Positions 32,476 through 40,850 of a DNA stretch of 46,179 nucleotides are shown here, one piece after another. The first letter of the stretch is position 1, and every line of letters begins with the position of its first letter. The stretch is from Hymenobacter jeongseonensis. GTDB taxonomy: Bacteria; Bacteroidota; Bacteroidia; Cytophagales; Hymenobacteraceae. The notes beneath the pieces are model-generated. The model saw only the letters and a list, made by a program, of their open reading frames with translations. It was not told where the DNA came from and did not search any database. The stretch is from assembly GCF_015694725.1 (NCBI RefSeq), contig NZ_JADQDQ010000018.1:1-46179 (forward strand), read 5' to 3'. Position numbers and translations under genes: made by a program.

Positions 32476-35400
32476 TTACTCCACCATGAGGCGCACGGTG
32501 CGGGTGCCGGCGCGCACCATGTACACGCCCGTCGGCAGCCCGACCGGCAGCGCCAGTGTGGCCGTGCCCGCTGCATCAGCGGTGGTGTGGGCTACCGGGC
32601 GACCCAGCGCGTCGAGCAGTTGCACAGCCTGCCGGGGTAACAGCCCCACAAGTCGGGTGCTGGTGCGGGCGGGGTTAGGATGGAGGTTCAGAGCCGCCAC
32701 ACCGCCATGAGTGGCTGCCGTGGCCAGCGCGTTACCGCCATTGAGGCGTACGCTCACGGTGCTGGCGGCGACGTTGGCCGTGAGCACATCTAGGTCGCCG
32801 TCGCCGTCCACATCGGCCAGGGCTACGCCCTGGGGCGAACCCTGCACAGCCACTGGGGCACCGGGCGTGAAGGCGGCCGTGCCATTGTTGAGCAGCAGGC
32901 CGGCTGTATTGGCCAAGGAATTAGCCACCACTAGGTCGAGGTCACCGTCAGCATCGAGGTCGCCCACGGCCAGGCCGGTCGGCTCGCCGACAGTCGGCAC
33001 GTTAACGGGGTTACCAAAGTTGCCAACCCCGTCGTTGAGGCTGATGCTGACTTGATTGCCGGCTTTGCTTGCCGTCGCCACATCCAGATCACCGTCACCG
33101 TCGAAGTCGCCTACGGCTAGACTCTGCGGGGTGCCGGTTACCGCCATCTGGCCTGTGCCGCCGAATGCGCCCGTGTTGCTGCCGCTGGCATCGCCGCCAT
33201 TCAAGCGCACGCTCACAGTACTACTGCCAGCGTTCACGGCCAGTAAGTCGAGGTCGCCGTCATTGTCCACGTCACCCAGTGCCACCTGCACCGGGTCAGT
33301 GCCCACGGCCAAGCGCTGCTCCGCGCCAAAGGTACCCCTGCCATTGTTGAAGCGCACGCCCACGGTATTGTCGGTTTGGTTGGCCGTCACCAAGTCCAGG
33401 TCGCCGTCCGCGTCCACGTCGCCCACCGCTAGGTGGCGCACGCCGCTGGCACTAGCAAGCGTCTGCGTGCTGCTGAACGTGCCGGTGCCGTTGTTAAAGC
33501 TCACACTCACGGTATTGTCCGAGAAGTTGGCCGTGAGCACATCTAGGTCGCCGTCGCCGTCGACGTCGGCAAGCACCGCGTGCGTCGGGCCGTTGCCCAC
33601 GGTTACCAACTGCGTACCGCCGAACGCGCCAGGGTTGGAGCCGCTGGCATTGCCGCCGTTCAGGCTCACGCTTGCGGTGTTGCCCCCAACATTGGCCACC
33701 ACTAAATCCAGGTCGCCGTCGCCGTCCACGTCGCCCGCCACCACGCTGCGCGGGCTGCTGCCCACGGCCGGGTCAGTGCCGGCCGTGAAGGTGCCCCGGC
33801 CCGTGCCCCGCACCGCCGTGGTAAACTGCCACACCCGGGGCTGCGCGGCCAAGCTGTAGCGGCTGCGCACGGTGGACGGAATGGTCACTTGCACCAACTC
33901 GCCGGGGCGGAAAGCCAGGCGCGGCACAGCCAAGGTGCTGGTGTAGCGCACGACGTTGGCAGTGGCCGTCAGCAGGCCGGGCTTGCGGCCCCCCACCTGC
34001 GCCGAATATACCGCGATGCCCGTGAGGTAACCACCGGCCACATCCTCGGTGAATGTAGCCGTTACGGCCGAGTTAGCTACGGGAGCCGCCTTGGCGTTGG
34101 CGGCGGGCATGGTAGTAGCTAGCAGCTTCACCGTGAAGTTGGGGACGGTGGCCGTGCCACCGGCGGTCACCAGGCGGATGTCGCCTGTGGCTGAGGCGCC
34201 GGCCGGCACCAAGAAGGTGAGGCTGGTGGGGCTATTGTTGGTAATGGTAGCCCTGTTTACGGAAGCCCCGTTCACGGTCACCGACATAACAAAGTCCAGA
34301 TTGGTGCCCGTGAGGGTGACGCTGGTACCGGCGGTAGCCACCAGGGGCGACGCAGCCGCGATAACTGGCTGCGGGTAGGGCTCCCGGTTGTAAGCCACGG
34401 CGATAAAGTTGACGAAGTGATTGGTCACCACCATATCCAGGTCCTGGTCATTGTCCATGTCGGCCAGGGTCATTTGCGTAGGGTTTGAGCCAACGCTCTG
34501 TCTTTCCGTGCCGCTGAAGGTGCCCGTTCCGTTGTTACGGCGGATGTCTACCACCCCGTAGCCACTGGCGACGGAAAACAAATCCAGGTCGCCGTCGGCA
34601 TCCACGTCGCCCAGCGCCACGCCGAAGGGCTCTGAGCTCACCGCCACCGCTTGGGTGCCGCTAAAGCTGCCGCTGCCGTTGTTGAGGCGCACCTGCACCG
34701 TATTGGAAGAACGGTTGCTGAACACTAGATCGGCATCGCCGTCGCCGTCTACATCGCCGGCCGCCAGCCCGTAGGAATAGCCGGTGGAAGCCACCGCCTG
34801 GGTGCCGCTGAAGGTGCCGCTGCCGCTATTAAGGCGCACGCTTACCGGTCCGTTGAGCGCTGCGCTGCCGCTCAGTAAATCCAGGTCGCCGTCGTTGTCC
34901 AAGTCGCTTAGCACCAGCGTGCGGGGTGTAGAATTGACGCTTACCGGGCTGCCGCTGGCGAAGGTGCCGCTGCCGTTATTAGTCCACACCGTCACAACGC
35001 CTGTCGTCGTGCCGGTAGCCACTAGCAGGTCGCGGTCGCCGTCGCCGTCCACATCGCCTAGCACGAAGCCGCTGGCCGCCCCAGTCGCTAGTTCCTGCGC
35101 GCCGCCGAAAACGGCACTGCCGTTGTTAAGGCGCACGCTCACGCTGGTGGTATTGCCTGTGTAGTAGGCCGTGGTAATGGTCAGTAAATCCAGGTCGCCG
35201 TCGCCGTCCACATCGGCCAGGTTAGCAGCGCGGGGGTTGCCGCCCATCGTCACGGTGGGGCCAGCGGTGTAAGTGGCGGTGCCGTTGCCCAGCCATACGT
35301 ACACCTCGTTGGTGCTGGCGTTATTGGGGGTATTCACCACGTCCAGGTTGCCGTCGCCGTTGAGGTCGCCTACCGCCGAACTAGAGGGCGAGTAGTTGGT

Positions 35401-35862
35401 GCGAATGCCGTAGTTGTTGTTGCCGTAGATGAACACCCCCCGCCCCGAGCCGCCCACGGCCGTCGTGAACTGCCGCACCTGTGCCCGCGCTAGGCTGCCA
35501 CTGCTACTGGCCGCCGCGCGGGTAGTAGTCACGTCAACGGTTTCGCCCGCTCCAAACGGGCTGGCTGCACTAGGCGTATAGGTGAGCGTATTACCGCTCA
35601 CCGTAGTAGTCCCGGAAGCTGCCCCACGCCGCCCTCCACGTTGCGCCGGGTACACCTGCAACGCGGCGGCCGAAGCAGCCGTGAGCGGCTGGCTGAAAGT
35701 AGTCGAAACCGGCCCCGCCACGGGAGCCGCCTTGGCATTAGCCGCCGGCGAAACGGCCGTGATGGTGGGCTGGGCCAGTGCCGCGCCTGCTGGGAGCAGG
35801 CCGGCCAGCAGCAGGCCGCACCGAGTTAGGTGAGTAGTAAGCGAGGGTAAGGTGATACGCAT
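32476..35862 (-). CDS. Giant secreted VCBS/FG-GAP protein with Ig-like and T9SS domains
   Basis: ATG 35862 gives a signal peptide (MRITLPSLTTHLTRCGLLLA, ending GAALAQ) and 1128 residues. Order: a Big_5-type Ig-like domain (TITAVSPAANAKAAPV, FSQPLTAAS), a first block of VCBS repeats (LADVDGDGDLDLLTI type), a TIG-like domain (SPLVATAGTSVTLTGTNLDF), a second Ig-like domain (TTMPAANAKAAPVANSAVTA), a second VCBS block and a T9SS domain (LNLHPNPARTSTRLVGLLP to VRLMVE). The doubled architecture suggests internal duplication. The Ca-binding Asp loops are intact throughout. Predicted surface adhesin or matrix protein, followed by its own terminator. Confidence 0.92.
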   Translation of the reverse strand: MRITLPSLTTHLTRCGLLLAGLLPAGAALAQPTITAVSPAANAKAAPVAGPVSTTFSQPLTAASAAALQVYPAQRGGRRGAASGTTTVSGNTLTYTPSAASPFGAGETVDVTTTRAAASSSGSLARAQVRQFTTAVGGSGRGVFIYGNNNYGIRTNYSPSSSAVGDLNGDGNLDVVNTPNNASTNEVYVWLGNGTATYTAGPTVTMGGNPRAANLADVDGDGDLDLLTITTAYYTGNTTSVSVRLNNGSAVFGGAQELATGAASGFVLGDVDGDGDRDLLVATGTTTGVVTVWTNNGSGTFASGSPVSVNSTPRTLVLSDLDNDGDLDLLSGSAALNGPVSVRLNSGSGTFSGTQAVASTGYSYGLAAGDVDGDGDADLVFSNRSSNTVQVRLNNGSGSFSGTQAVAVSSEPFGVALGDVDADGDLDLFSVASGYGVVDIRRNNGTGTFSGTERQSVGSNPTQMTLADMDNDQDLDMVVTNHFVNFIAVAYNREPYPQPVIAAASPLVATAGTSVTLTGTNLDFVMSVTVNGASVNRATITNNSPTSLTFLVPAGASATGDIRLVTAGGTATVPNFTVKLLATTMPAANAKAAPVANSAVTATFTEDVAGGYLTGIAVYSAQVGGRKPGLLTATANVVRYTSTLAVPRLAFRPGELVQVTIPSTVRSRYSLAAQPRVWQFTTAVRGTGRGTFTAGTDPAVGSSPRSVVAGDVDGDGDLDLVVANVGGNTASVSLNGGNASGSNPGAFGGTQLVTVGNGPTHAVLADVDGDGDLDVLTANFSDNTVSVSFNNGTGTFSSTQTLASASGVRHLAVGDVDADGDLDLVTANQTDNTVGVRFNNGRGTFGAEQRLAVGTDPVQVALGDVDNDGDLDLLAVNAGSSTVSVRLNGGDASGSNTGAFGGTGQMAVTGTPQSLAVGDFDGDGDLDVATASKAGNQVSISLNDGVGNFGNPVNVPTVGEPTGLAVGDLDADGDLDLVVANSLANTAGLLLNNGTAAFTPGAPVAVQGSPQGVALADVDGDGDLDVLTANVAASTVSVRLNGGNALATAATHGGVAALNLHPNPARTSTRLVGLLPRQAVQLLDALGRPVAHTTADAAGTATLALPVGLPTGVYMVRAGTRTVRLMVE

Positions 35863-36024
35863 AGCGAACGGGTACCCGGCGAGTGACGGCGGGTTATCAG
35901 GAATAAAAGGGATGAAAATATTGATTTGAATGGTTTGGTGGCTTGTAGTACCGTTCGGCCTCGGCTGCGCTAAGCAATATGTTCGTTTTTCACCGCCAGC
36001 TGCTGGCATAAAACGGGTACCGAC

Positions 36025-38910
36025 CTACTCCACCACCAAGCGGGTAGTGCGGGTGCCGCAGCGCAACACGTATATACCCGGCACTACGGCTATCAGGGGT
36101 AGGGAAGGGCCAGCCGGCTGGCGCAGCACCTCCCTGCCCAGTAGGTCGAACAGCACCAGCGGGCCGGTGCTGCCAGGACCGTCCACGCGCACGGTACCGC
36201 GGGCCGGGTTGGGATACGCTTGCAGAGCCGCCACTTCGGCGGGCAGCGTGGCTGGGCGCACCGGCAGCACCGAGCCGGCGTAGTACGACCCGTTGAGGCG
36301 CACCGTCACGCTGGGGTCGCCCCCGTTGGAGAGCAGCAAATCCAGGTCGCCGTCGCCGTCCAGGTCATAAAGTTGTGGGCCGCTGGGAGTGCTGCCCACC
36401 GTGATAAGGCCGCGAACGGCCTGTGGCCTAAAGCTACCGGCGCCATCGCCCAGCAGCACGGCCACCCGGTTACCATACTGGTTACCGCTGATAATGGCAT
36501 CAAGCTTGCCGTCGCCATTCACGTCCCCTAAGGTTACCCCCGATGGGTACTGCAACGCCAGTCGGGTATCGGCGACGGCCACAAATGCCCCGGTCCCACT
36601 ACCCAGGCGTACCGATAGGAAGTCCCCCGCCTGGATGGTGGTTGCCACAAAGTCTAGCTTCCCGTCGTTATTCACATCACCCACGGCCAGCCCGGTCAGG
36701 TAGTCATAGCCCAGCAATATTTCGGCCGCCACTGGCGCGGGCGGGACGCTGAAATCACCGGCCCCGTTGCCCAGGCGCACCGACACGGCGGCCCGGTTGC
36801 TGCTGCTGCTGTAGTCACCCACCAGCAAATCCAACTTGTCGTCGCCATTCACGTCACCCACCGTTATCGCGCGGGGCCCGGTGCCGGGGCGGGCGCTCAC
36901 GAAGGACGACGCCCCCGGCCCGGCCATGAACTTGCCCGTGCCGTCGCCCACCAATACCCGTACAAACTCGGTGCTCGGAAATACGGTGCTCACCAGCAGG
37001 TCTAGCTTGCCATCGCCAGTGATGTCCACCAGGCGCATCGAGCGGACATTAAGTTCGATGTGGCTAGAGGCAACGGGGGTTTGGAGTGTGAAGCCTCCCT
37101 GCCCGTTACCCAAGTATGTAGTGGGCAGAACCAGCCCGCCAATGAAAGCATACGACACAAAGTCAAGCTTGCGGTCGTTATTTACGTCGCCCACCGCTAA
37201 GGTATTGGGGTAGGTACCTACGCCCGTCACTTCGGCCGGAATGGGCGCGACTGGCGCACGAAAAGCCCCTGTGCCGGTACCCAGGCGCACACTCACACCT
37301 CCTACGCCGCTGACCGAGTACAGGGCCAGCAGGTCGGGGCGGCCGTCGTTATTTACGTCTGCTACGGTAGTACTGCCCGGGCCGCCCACTTGCACCCGGG
37401 GCGCAGGTACCCGCCCAAAGCCGCCGACCCCGTTGCCCAGGCGCACCGACACCGTGCTGAAATCTCCCACCATTACCGAACCGCCAGGGTCTCCCGTGTT
37501 GCCGGCCAGCAGGTCGGTCTGCCCATCCCTGTTGAAGTCGGCCAGGGCCAGCCCGTTGGGAGCAAGCCCTACCGTTAGGTCGGACGGGGCATTGCTAAAG
37601 TTGCCCGCCCCATCGCCTAGGCGCAGCGCCACCGTGGTGCTGGTGCGGCCATTCAGGGTGGCGGCCAAGTCGAGCTTGCCGTCGCGGTTCAGGTCGACCA
37701 GTGCCACTTTGCGCGGGGCCGCACCGATGCTGATGTCGGGGGCAGTGGTGAAGCCTCCGCCCCCGTCGCCGAGGCGCACCGACACCGCGTTGCCGGCGTT
37801 GCTGGCCGTCACCACGTCCAGCTTGTTGTCGTTGTTGAGGTCGCCCACAGCCACGGCCACGGCCCCACTCGTCACGGCCACCTGGCTAACGGTAGGGGTG
37901 CTGAACAGGCCGGCCCCGTTGCCTAGGCGCACGGCCACCGCGTTGGGGCTAACGGCTACAATGTCGAGCTTGCCGTCGCGGTTCATGTCGGCTAGCGCCA
38001 GGGCGTTGTTGTAGCCGGTCGGCACATCTTGAGCGCTAGTAAATCCTCCCTGCGCATTGCTCAGCAGCACTAGCACCTTGGCTGAGCGGGCCGGCGAGGT
38101 GAGCAGGTCGGCGTTACCATCGCCGTTCACATCGCCCACGGCTAGGCCGTTGAGGCTGTCGCCGCTATAGTAGCTAGCCTCGAATACCGCCGTGAAGCGC
38201 CCCGTACCGTCGCCTAGCATCGTCCCGTACCGACCTGATATAGAGCCGCCTATAACGAATATATCCAAGTTTCCGTCGTTGTTGGCATCGGCCAGAGCGA
38301 TAGCACTAGGATTGGAAAGCCCCGCGCCAATCTGGGACGGAATGGGGGCGGGGGGCGGCAGAAAGCCCCCCCTACCGTCACCCAGCCGAATCCGTACTAT
38401 GCTGCTAGAGTTGTCGCTTACCACGAAGTCGGGGTTGCCATCGTTGTTGATATCACCCGCCGCAATGGAAGTCGGGTTGCCCCCCACTGCCACATCCTCA
38501 TCCAGAAACTGCCCATTCCCCCCCGCTGAGGCCGCCCAGAATTGGTAAGTAGTAGCGGTCGTCGGGGCCACACCGGCCTGACTAGTAGCCTGTGTCGTCA
38601 CAGTCACTTGCACCTGCTCGCCCGGTTGCAGGGCGCTGGCCGGGGTAAATTGCACAGTAGTGGTGCCGGCCCCCGAGTAGGTGCCGTCCAGCGGCCCGCG
38701 CCACCCGCTCACCACCCGCATCCCCGTGGCCGAAGCCGCTTGGGCGCTCATAGGTTGTGAAAACGTAAGCTGTACGGCGGTAGTAGGGGCCGCAAAGGCA
38801 GTATTGGCCTGGGGCGAGCGGCTTAGCAGCACCGGGGATTGGGCGCGGAGGACGAGCGCGACCAGCAGCAGAGCAGCCGTGAGCAGAAAAGAAGGGTAGC
38901 GTTGGAACAT
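36025..38910 (-). CDS. Large secreted VCBS/FG-GAP protein with Ig-like and T9SS domains
   Basis: ATG 38910 (MFQRYPSFLLTAALLLVALV) is preferred over a GTG two codons upstream. The signal peptide ends near LRAQ. A single Big_5-type domain (PVLLSRSPQANTAFAAPTTA, TFSQPMSAQAA) is followed by about twelve VCBS repeats (IAAGDINNDGNPDFVVSDNS style, with VSVRLGNGAGGF strands) and a T9SS domain (LQAYPNPARGTVRVDGPG to TTRLVVE). Total 961 residues. It is a paralogue of the neighbour at 32476-35862, with a 162-bp gap between them. The two are framed by the inverted 68-bp elements at 32131 and 39220. Confidence 0.92.
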   Translation of the reverse strand: MFQRYPSFLLTAALLLVALVLRAQSPVLLSRSPQANTAFAAPTTAVQLTFSQPMSAQAASATGMRVVSGWRGPLDGTYSGAGTTTVQFTPASALQPGEQVQVTVTTQATSQAGVAPTTATTYQFWAASAGGNGQFLDEDVAVGGNPTSIAAGDINNDGNPDFVVSDNSSSIVRIRLGDGRGGFLPPPAPIPSQIGAGLSNPSAIALADANNDGNLDIFVIGGSISGRYGTMLGDGTGRFTAVFEASYYSGDSLNGLAVGDVNGDGNADLLTSPARSAKVLVLLSNAQGGFTSAQDVPTGYNNALALADMNRDGKLDIVAVSPNAVAVRLGNGAGLFSTPTVSQVAVTSGAVAVAVGDLNNDNKLDVVTASNAGNAVSVRLGDGGGGFTTAPDISIGAAPRKVALVDLNRDGKLDLAATLNGRTSTTVALRLGDGAGNFSNAPSDLTVGLAPNGLALADFNRDGQTDLLAGNTGDPGGSVMVGDFSTVSVRLGNGVGGFGRVPAPRVQVGGPGSTTVADVNNDGRPDLLALYSVSGVGGVSVRLGTGTGAFRAPVAPIPAEVTGVGTYPNTLAVGDVNNDRKLDFVSYAFIGGLVLPTTYLGNGQGGFTLQTPVASSHIELNVRSMRLVDITGDGKLDLLVSTVFPSTEFVRVLVGDGTGKFMAGPGASSFVSARPGTGPRAITVGDVNGDDKLDLLVGDYSSSSNRAAVSVRLGNGAGDFSVPPAPVAAEILLGYDYLTGLAVGDVNNDGKLDFVATTIQAGDFLSVRLGSGTGAFVAVADTRLALQYPSGVTLGDVNGDGKLDAIISGNQYGNRVAVLLGDGAGSFRPQAVRGLITVGSTPSGPQLYDLDGDGDLDLLLSNGGDPSVTVRLNGSYYAGSVLPVRPATLPAEVAALQAYPNPARGTVRVDGPGSTGPLVLFDLLGREVLRQPAGPSLPLIAVVPGIYVLRCGTRTTRLVVE

Positions 38911-39219
38911 AGGCACGGGCTAATGAAATAATACAATCAATAAAATAAACGCGAGCGAGTTAATTCCACGAAAATAAGCATAGTATAGCATCTGCCTAGG
39001 CAATGGCATATAAGAATTTGTCCCAATTGTGATGATCCTCGTCGGTAGTCATGACTACGAGTCGTCTTTTGATAGTTTTGAGAGCATCTTTTTCCCATCT
39101 AAAAGAGCCCAACTTGGCTCACTATGAACAGGAGTCTTAGCCTGTAGCTTTATTTCGCGAACAGGGCTAAAGGATCCACTGTCCCGCGTTACAGGCCAAC
39201 GTGTGGATGACGCACAGCT

Positions 39220-39287
39220 GAGTTTACGAAACTCATCCCTTCGGCCCATTTCTTAAACTAGGAATCGTAGACTAGTTTCGTAAACTC
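39220..39287 (-). repeat. 68-bp element with perfect 14-bp inverted ends, copy B
   Basis: Read on the minus strand it aligns without gaps to copy A at 32131-32198. The rest of the interval 38911-39377 shows no convincing gene; a 64-codon open frame at 39055-39249 is not supported because it runs into this element. Confidence 0.9.
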
Positions 39288-39377
39288 CACCGGTCCAATA
39301 GAGGGCTCTTTGCCGCTGGGCTCAGGCCTGCAGGCGTAGTTTGCTTAAAGGAGCGGATGTTCGAACGACCTCCTCCT

Positions 39378-39647
39378 TTAGTTTTTCTTTTTCGATGGAG
39401 CAAACGGGGGGAGTTCCCGGGCTCTGGTTCGGATGGCGTCAGTGGGGCGTCCGGAGCGACGAAAGGCCGCGGTGTCCATTTTCACGGCCGACGTCGACGC
39501 CTTGCGCGTTGGCGCAGCGGCCCTTTTGGGGTGAGGGACGCCTTTGCCCGGGGGGTTAGGTACAGGCGTTGGCGTTGTTTGGGCGTAAGCAGGACCACCT
39601 AGGGCCACTAGCGTCATGCCAAGCAGGAAAATGGGGTTGGGTTTCAT
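39378..39647 (-). CDS. Small secreted basic protein (89 aa)
   Basis: ATG 39647 gives the signal peptide MKPNPIFLLGMTLVALGG with cleavage near PAYAQ. The mature part is Pro/Lys/Arg-rich and probably disordered (TTPTPVPNPPGKGVPHPKRA, then RKASTSAVKMDTAAFRRSG), ending in a run of Lys. A longer in-frame start at 39704 would read through the repeat at 39699. Small exported basic proteins of this kind are common and poorly understood in Hymenobacter. Function not recognised. Confidence 0.6.
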   Translation of the reverse strand: MKPNPIFLLGMTLVALGGPAYAQTTPTPVPNPPGKGVPHPKRAAAPTRKASTSAVKMDTAAFRRSGRPTDAIRTRARELPPFAPSKKKN

Positions 39648-39698
39648 AGCCAGGGAAAAGGTGAAAGGGTGAAGATACTGACCATGAACTGTATTAAC

Positions 39699-39734
39699 GT
39701 TCAAGAAAACGGTCCCAAGGTAAACGAGCGTTTA
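39699..39734 (+). repeat. Cassette-border repeat, first copy of the right block
   Basis: GTTCAAGAAAACGGTCCCAA followed by GGTAAACGAGCGTTTA. Its 3' end forms a perfect 7-bp dyad, GTAAACG-AG-CGTTTAC (39720-39735), and contains the stop codon of the next (minus) gene. Confidence 0.8.
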
Positions 39735-40037
39735 CTCATCAACGAGTTCCGAGATAACCCATTCGCCTCCCTTTGTGGCTCGGGTGGCCGCGGCTCCCCT
39801 CGGCAGGTCGGACACTTCTACGACGGTCCCATCCAGAGCTACCACCTCTTCCAAGCACAAGACGAGGTAGTCGTCGTCTGGCAACCCTTGCTCGTGGCCC
39901 TCTCCGCCCGAGAATTGCCAATAGCCATCGTCAAAATGTGCCACAAACAGAATCGGTGATGCCTGGCGAACGACGTACACTGTGGTGATGACGGCCGTGT
40001 CAGGGGCGTCCGTAAAGCATTTTTGGGGCGTGCTCAT
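39732..40037 (-). CDS. Small soluble protein, possibly immunity-type (101 aa)
   Basis: The protein begins MSTPQKCFTDAPDTAVITTV. The stretches PILFVAHFDDGYWQFSGG, LVLCLEEVVALDGTVVEVSD and LPRGAAATRATKGGEW recall a widespread family of ~100-residue cytoplasmic proteins with a WQF motif and a (D/A)LPxGxxAxR motif, which I remember from mobile gene collections and from lists of possible immunity proteins. I cannot name the family with confidence. The stop codon lies inside the upstream repeat and the next repeat begins 50 bp beyond the start. Confidence 0.7.
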   Translation of the reverse strand: MSTPQKCFTDAPDTAVITTVYVVRQASPILFVAHFDDGYWQFSGGEGHEQGLPDDDYLVLCLEEVVALDGTVVEVSDLPRGAAATRATKGGEWVISELVDE

Positions 40038-40087
40038 AAACCTCTAAAAGTAAGGGTCTGTCCAATACAGGCCCGCTAAGCTTTACA

Positions 40088-40125
40088 GTTCAGCCAAACG
40101 GTCCGAAACGCAAAATGAGCGCGTT
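40088..40125 (+). repeat. Cassette-border repeat
   Basis: GTTCAGCCAAACGGTCCGAA followed by ACGCAAAATGAGCGCGTT. It lies between divergent genes starting at 40037 (minus) and 40147 (plus). Confidence 0.8.
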
Positions 40126-40146
40126 ATTGCACCTTTCCGCCCCATT

Positions 40147-40554
40147 ATGCCCTCCCTGGCTACATTGCTCCATTCCCTCGATTCGTTTCAGCCGCAGGAT
40201 TCGTGGGTGCAAGCGGAAGACCTGTTGGCGGAGCTGTGGGAGCACGGCCCGCCCGCAGATGCTTTGGTGCCGCTGTTTCGGTTCTTGGAGCGCTTTCCCG
40301 TAGATGAGAGCGGGGGCGTGTTGATGGGGCTCATGCACGGCATTGAATCCTTTCCCGCGTACGAGACCGAGTTGTTGGACTCCCTGCACCGCCAACCCAC
40401 GGAAATAACGCTGCTCTTGGTGCGGCGAATCGCCAACACGGGGCAAAAGTCAATTGCCCAACATCCGGTAGCAAGTGTGTATCGGGCGGTTTATGCCCAT
40501 CCCACTGCGCCCCTGGAGGTGAAGCAAATGGCGCAAGAATTACTCGCGAAATGA
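40147..40554 (+). CDS. Helical protein, possibly immunity-type (135 aa)
   Basis: The protein is all-alpha in appearance: SLATLLHSLDSFQPQDSWVQ, AELWEHGPPADALVPLFRFL, then a conserved-looking GGVLMGLMHGIESFPAYE and LLLVRRIANTGQ, and an acidic C-terminus. It resembles HEAT-like immunity proteins found with contact-dependent or polymorphic toxins, by style rather than by a definite motif. ATG 40147 is 21 bp after the repeat and the stop is 9 bp before the next. No signal peptide. Confidence 0.7.
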   Translation: MPSLATLLHSLDSFQPQDSWVQAEDLLAELWEHGPPADALVPLFRFLERFPVDESGGVLMGLMHGIESFPAYETELLDSLHRQPTEITLLLVRRIANTGQKSIAQHPVASVYRAVYAHPTAPLEVKQMAQELLAK

Positions 40555-40563
40555 GCCTGACGC

Positions 40564-40749
40564 GTTTAGCCAAACGGTGGCTGTTGCAGAACCCTTGGTG
40601 GCGCCCTATATCAATGGTCATGGCGGCATCTGGGAGCACACAAGCCTCCAAAACGGCCGTTGTTGAGGTTCGTTCGGTGCAATAACTTGGGGCGCTAGCT
40701 CGTCGAGGGGTTCTGCAACCGCCACGGTCCGAATACGAAAACGAGCATT
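40564..40749 (+). repeat. Cassette-border repeat split by a miniature element
   Basis: The left part is 40564-40578 (GTTTAGCCAAACGGT) and the right part 40724-40749 (ACGGTCCGAATACGAAAACG, then AGCATT). Joining them with one ACGGT removed gives a normal copy of the repeat. Confidence 0.85.
40579..40723. mobile_element. 145-bp miniature inverted-repeat element (IS1182-related ends)
   Basis: The ends GGCTGTTGCAGAACCC (40579-40594) and GGCGGTTGCAGAACCC (minus strand from 40723) match at 15 of 16 positions. The target duplication is ACGGT (40574-40578 and 40724-40728). The first 13 bases equal the end of the IS1182 remnant at 32060. There is no coding capacity, so it must have been moved by a full IS1182-family transposase in trans. 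Confidence 0.85.
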
Positions 40750-40850
40750 CGCTAAACCCTCCGCTTGGCTGCGGCCCAAGCGACGATTTAAGGGGCTAGG
40801 GCTCCCCCTAACCGGCCCGCCACCGCCCCCAGAACCGGCCGGTGCCCCGT

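Noticed and set aside
39055..39249. 64-codon minus-strand frame
   Set aside because: It begins inside the 68-bp inverted-repeat element, so its N-terminus is element sequence.
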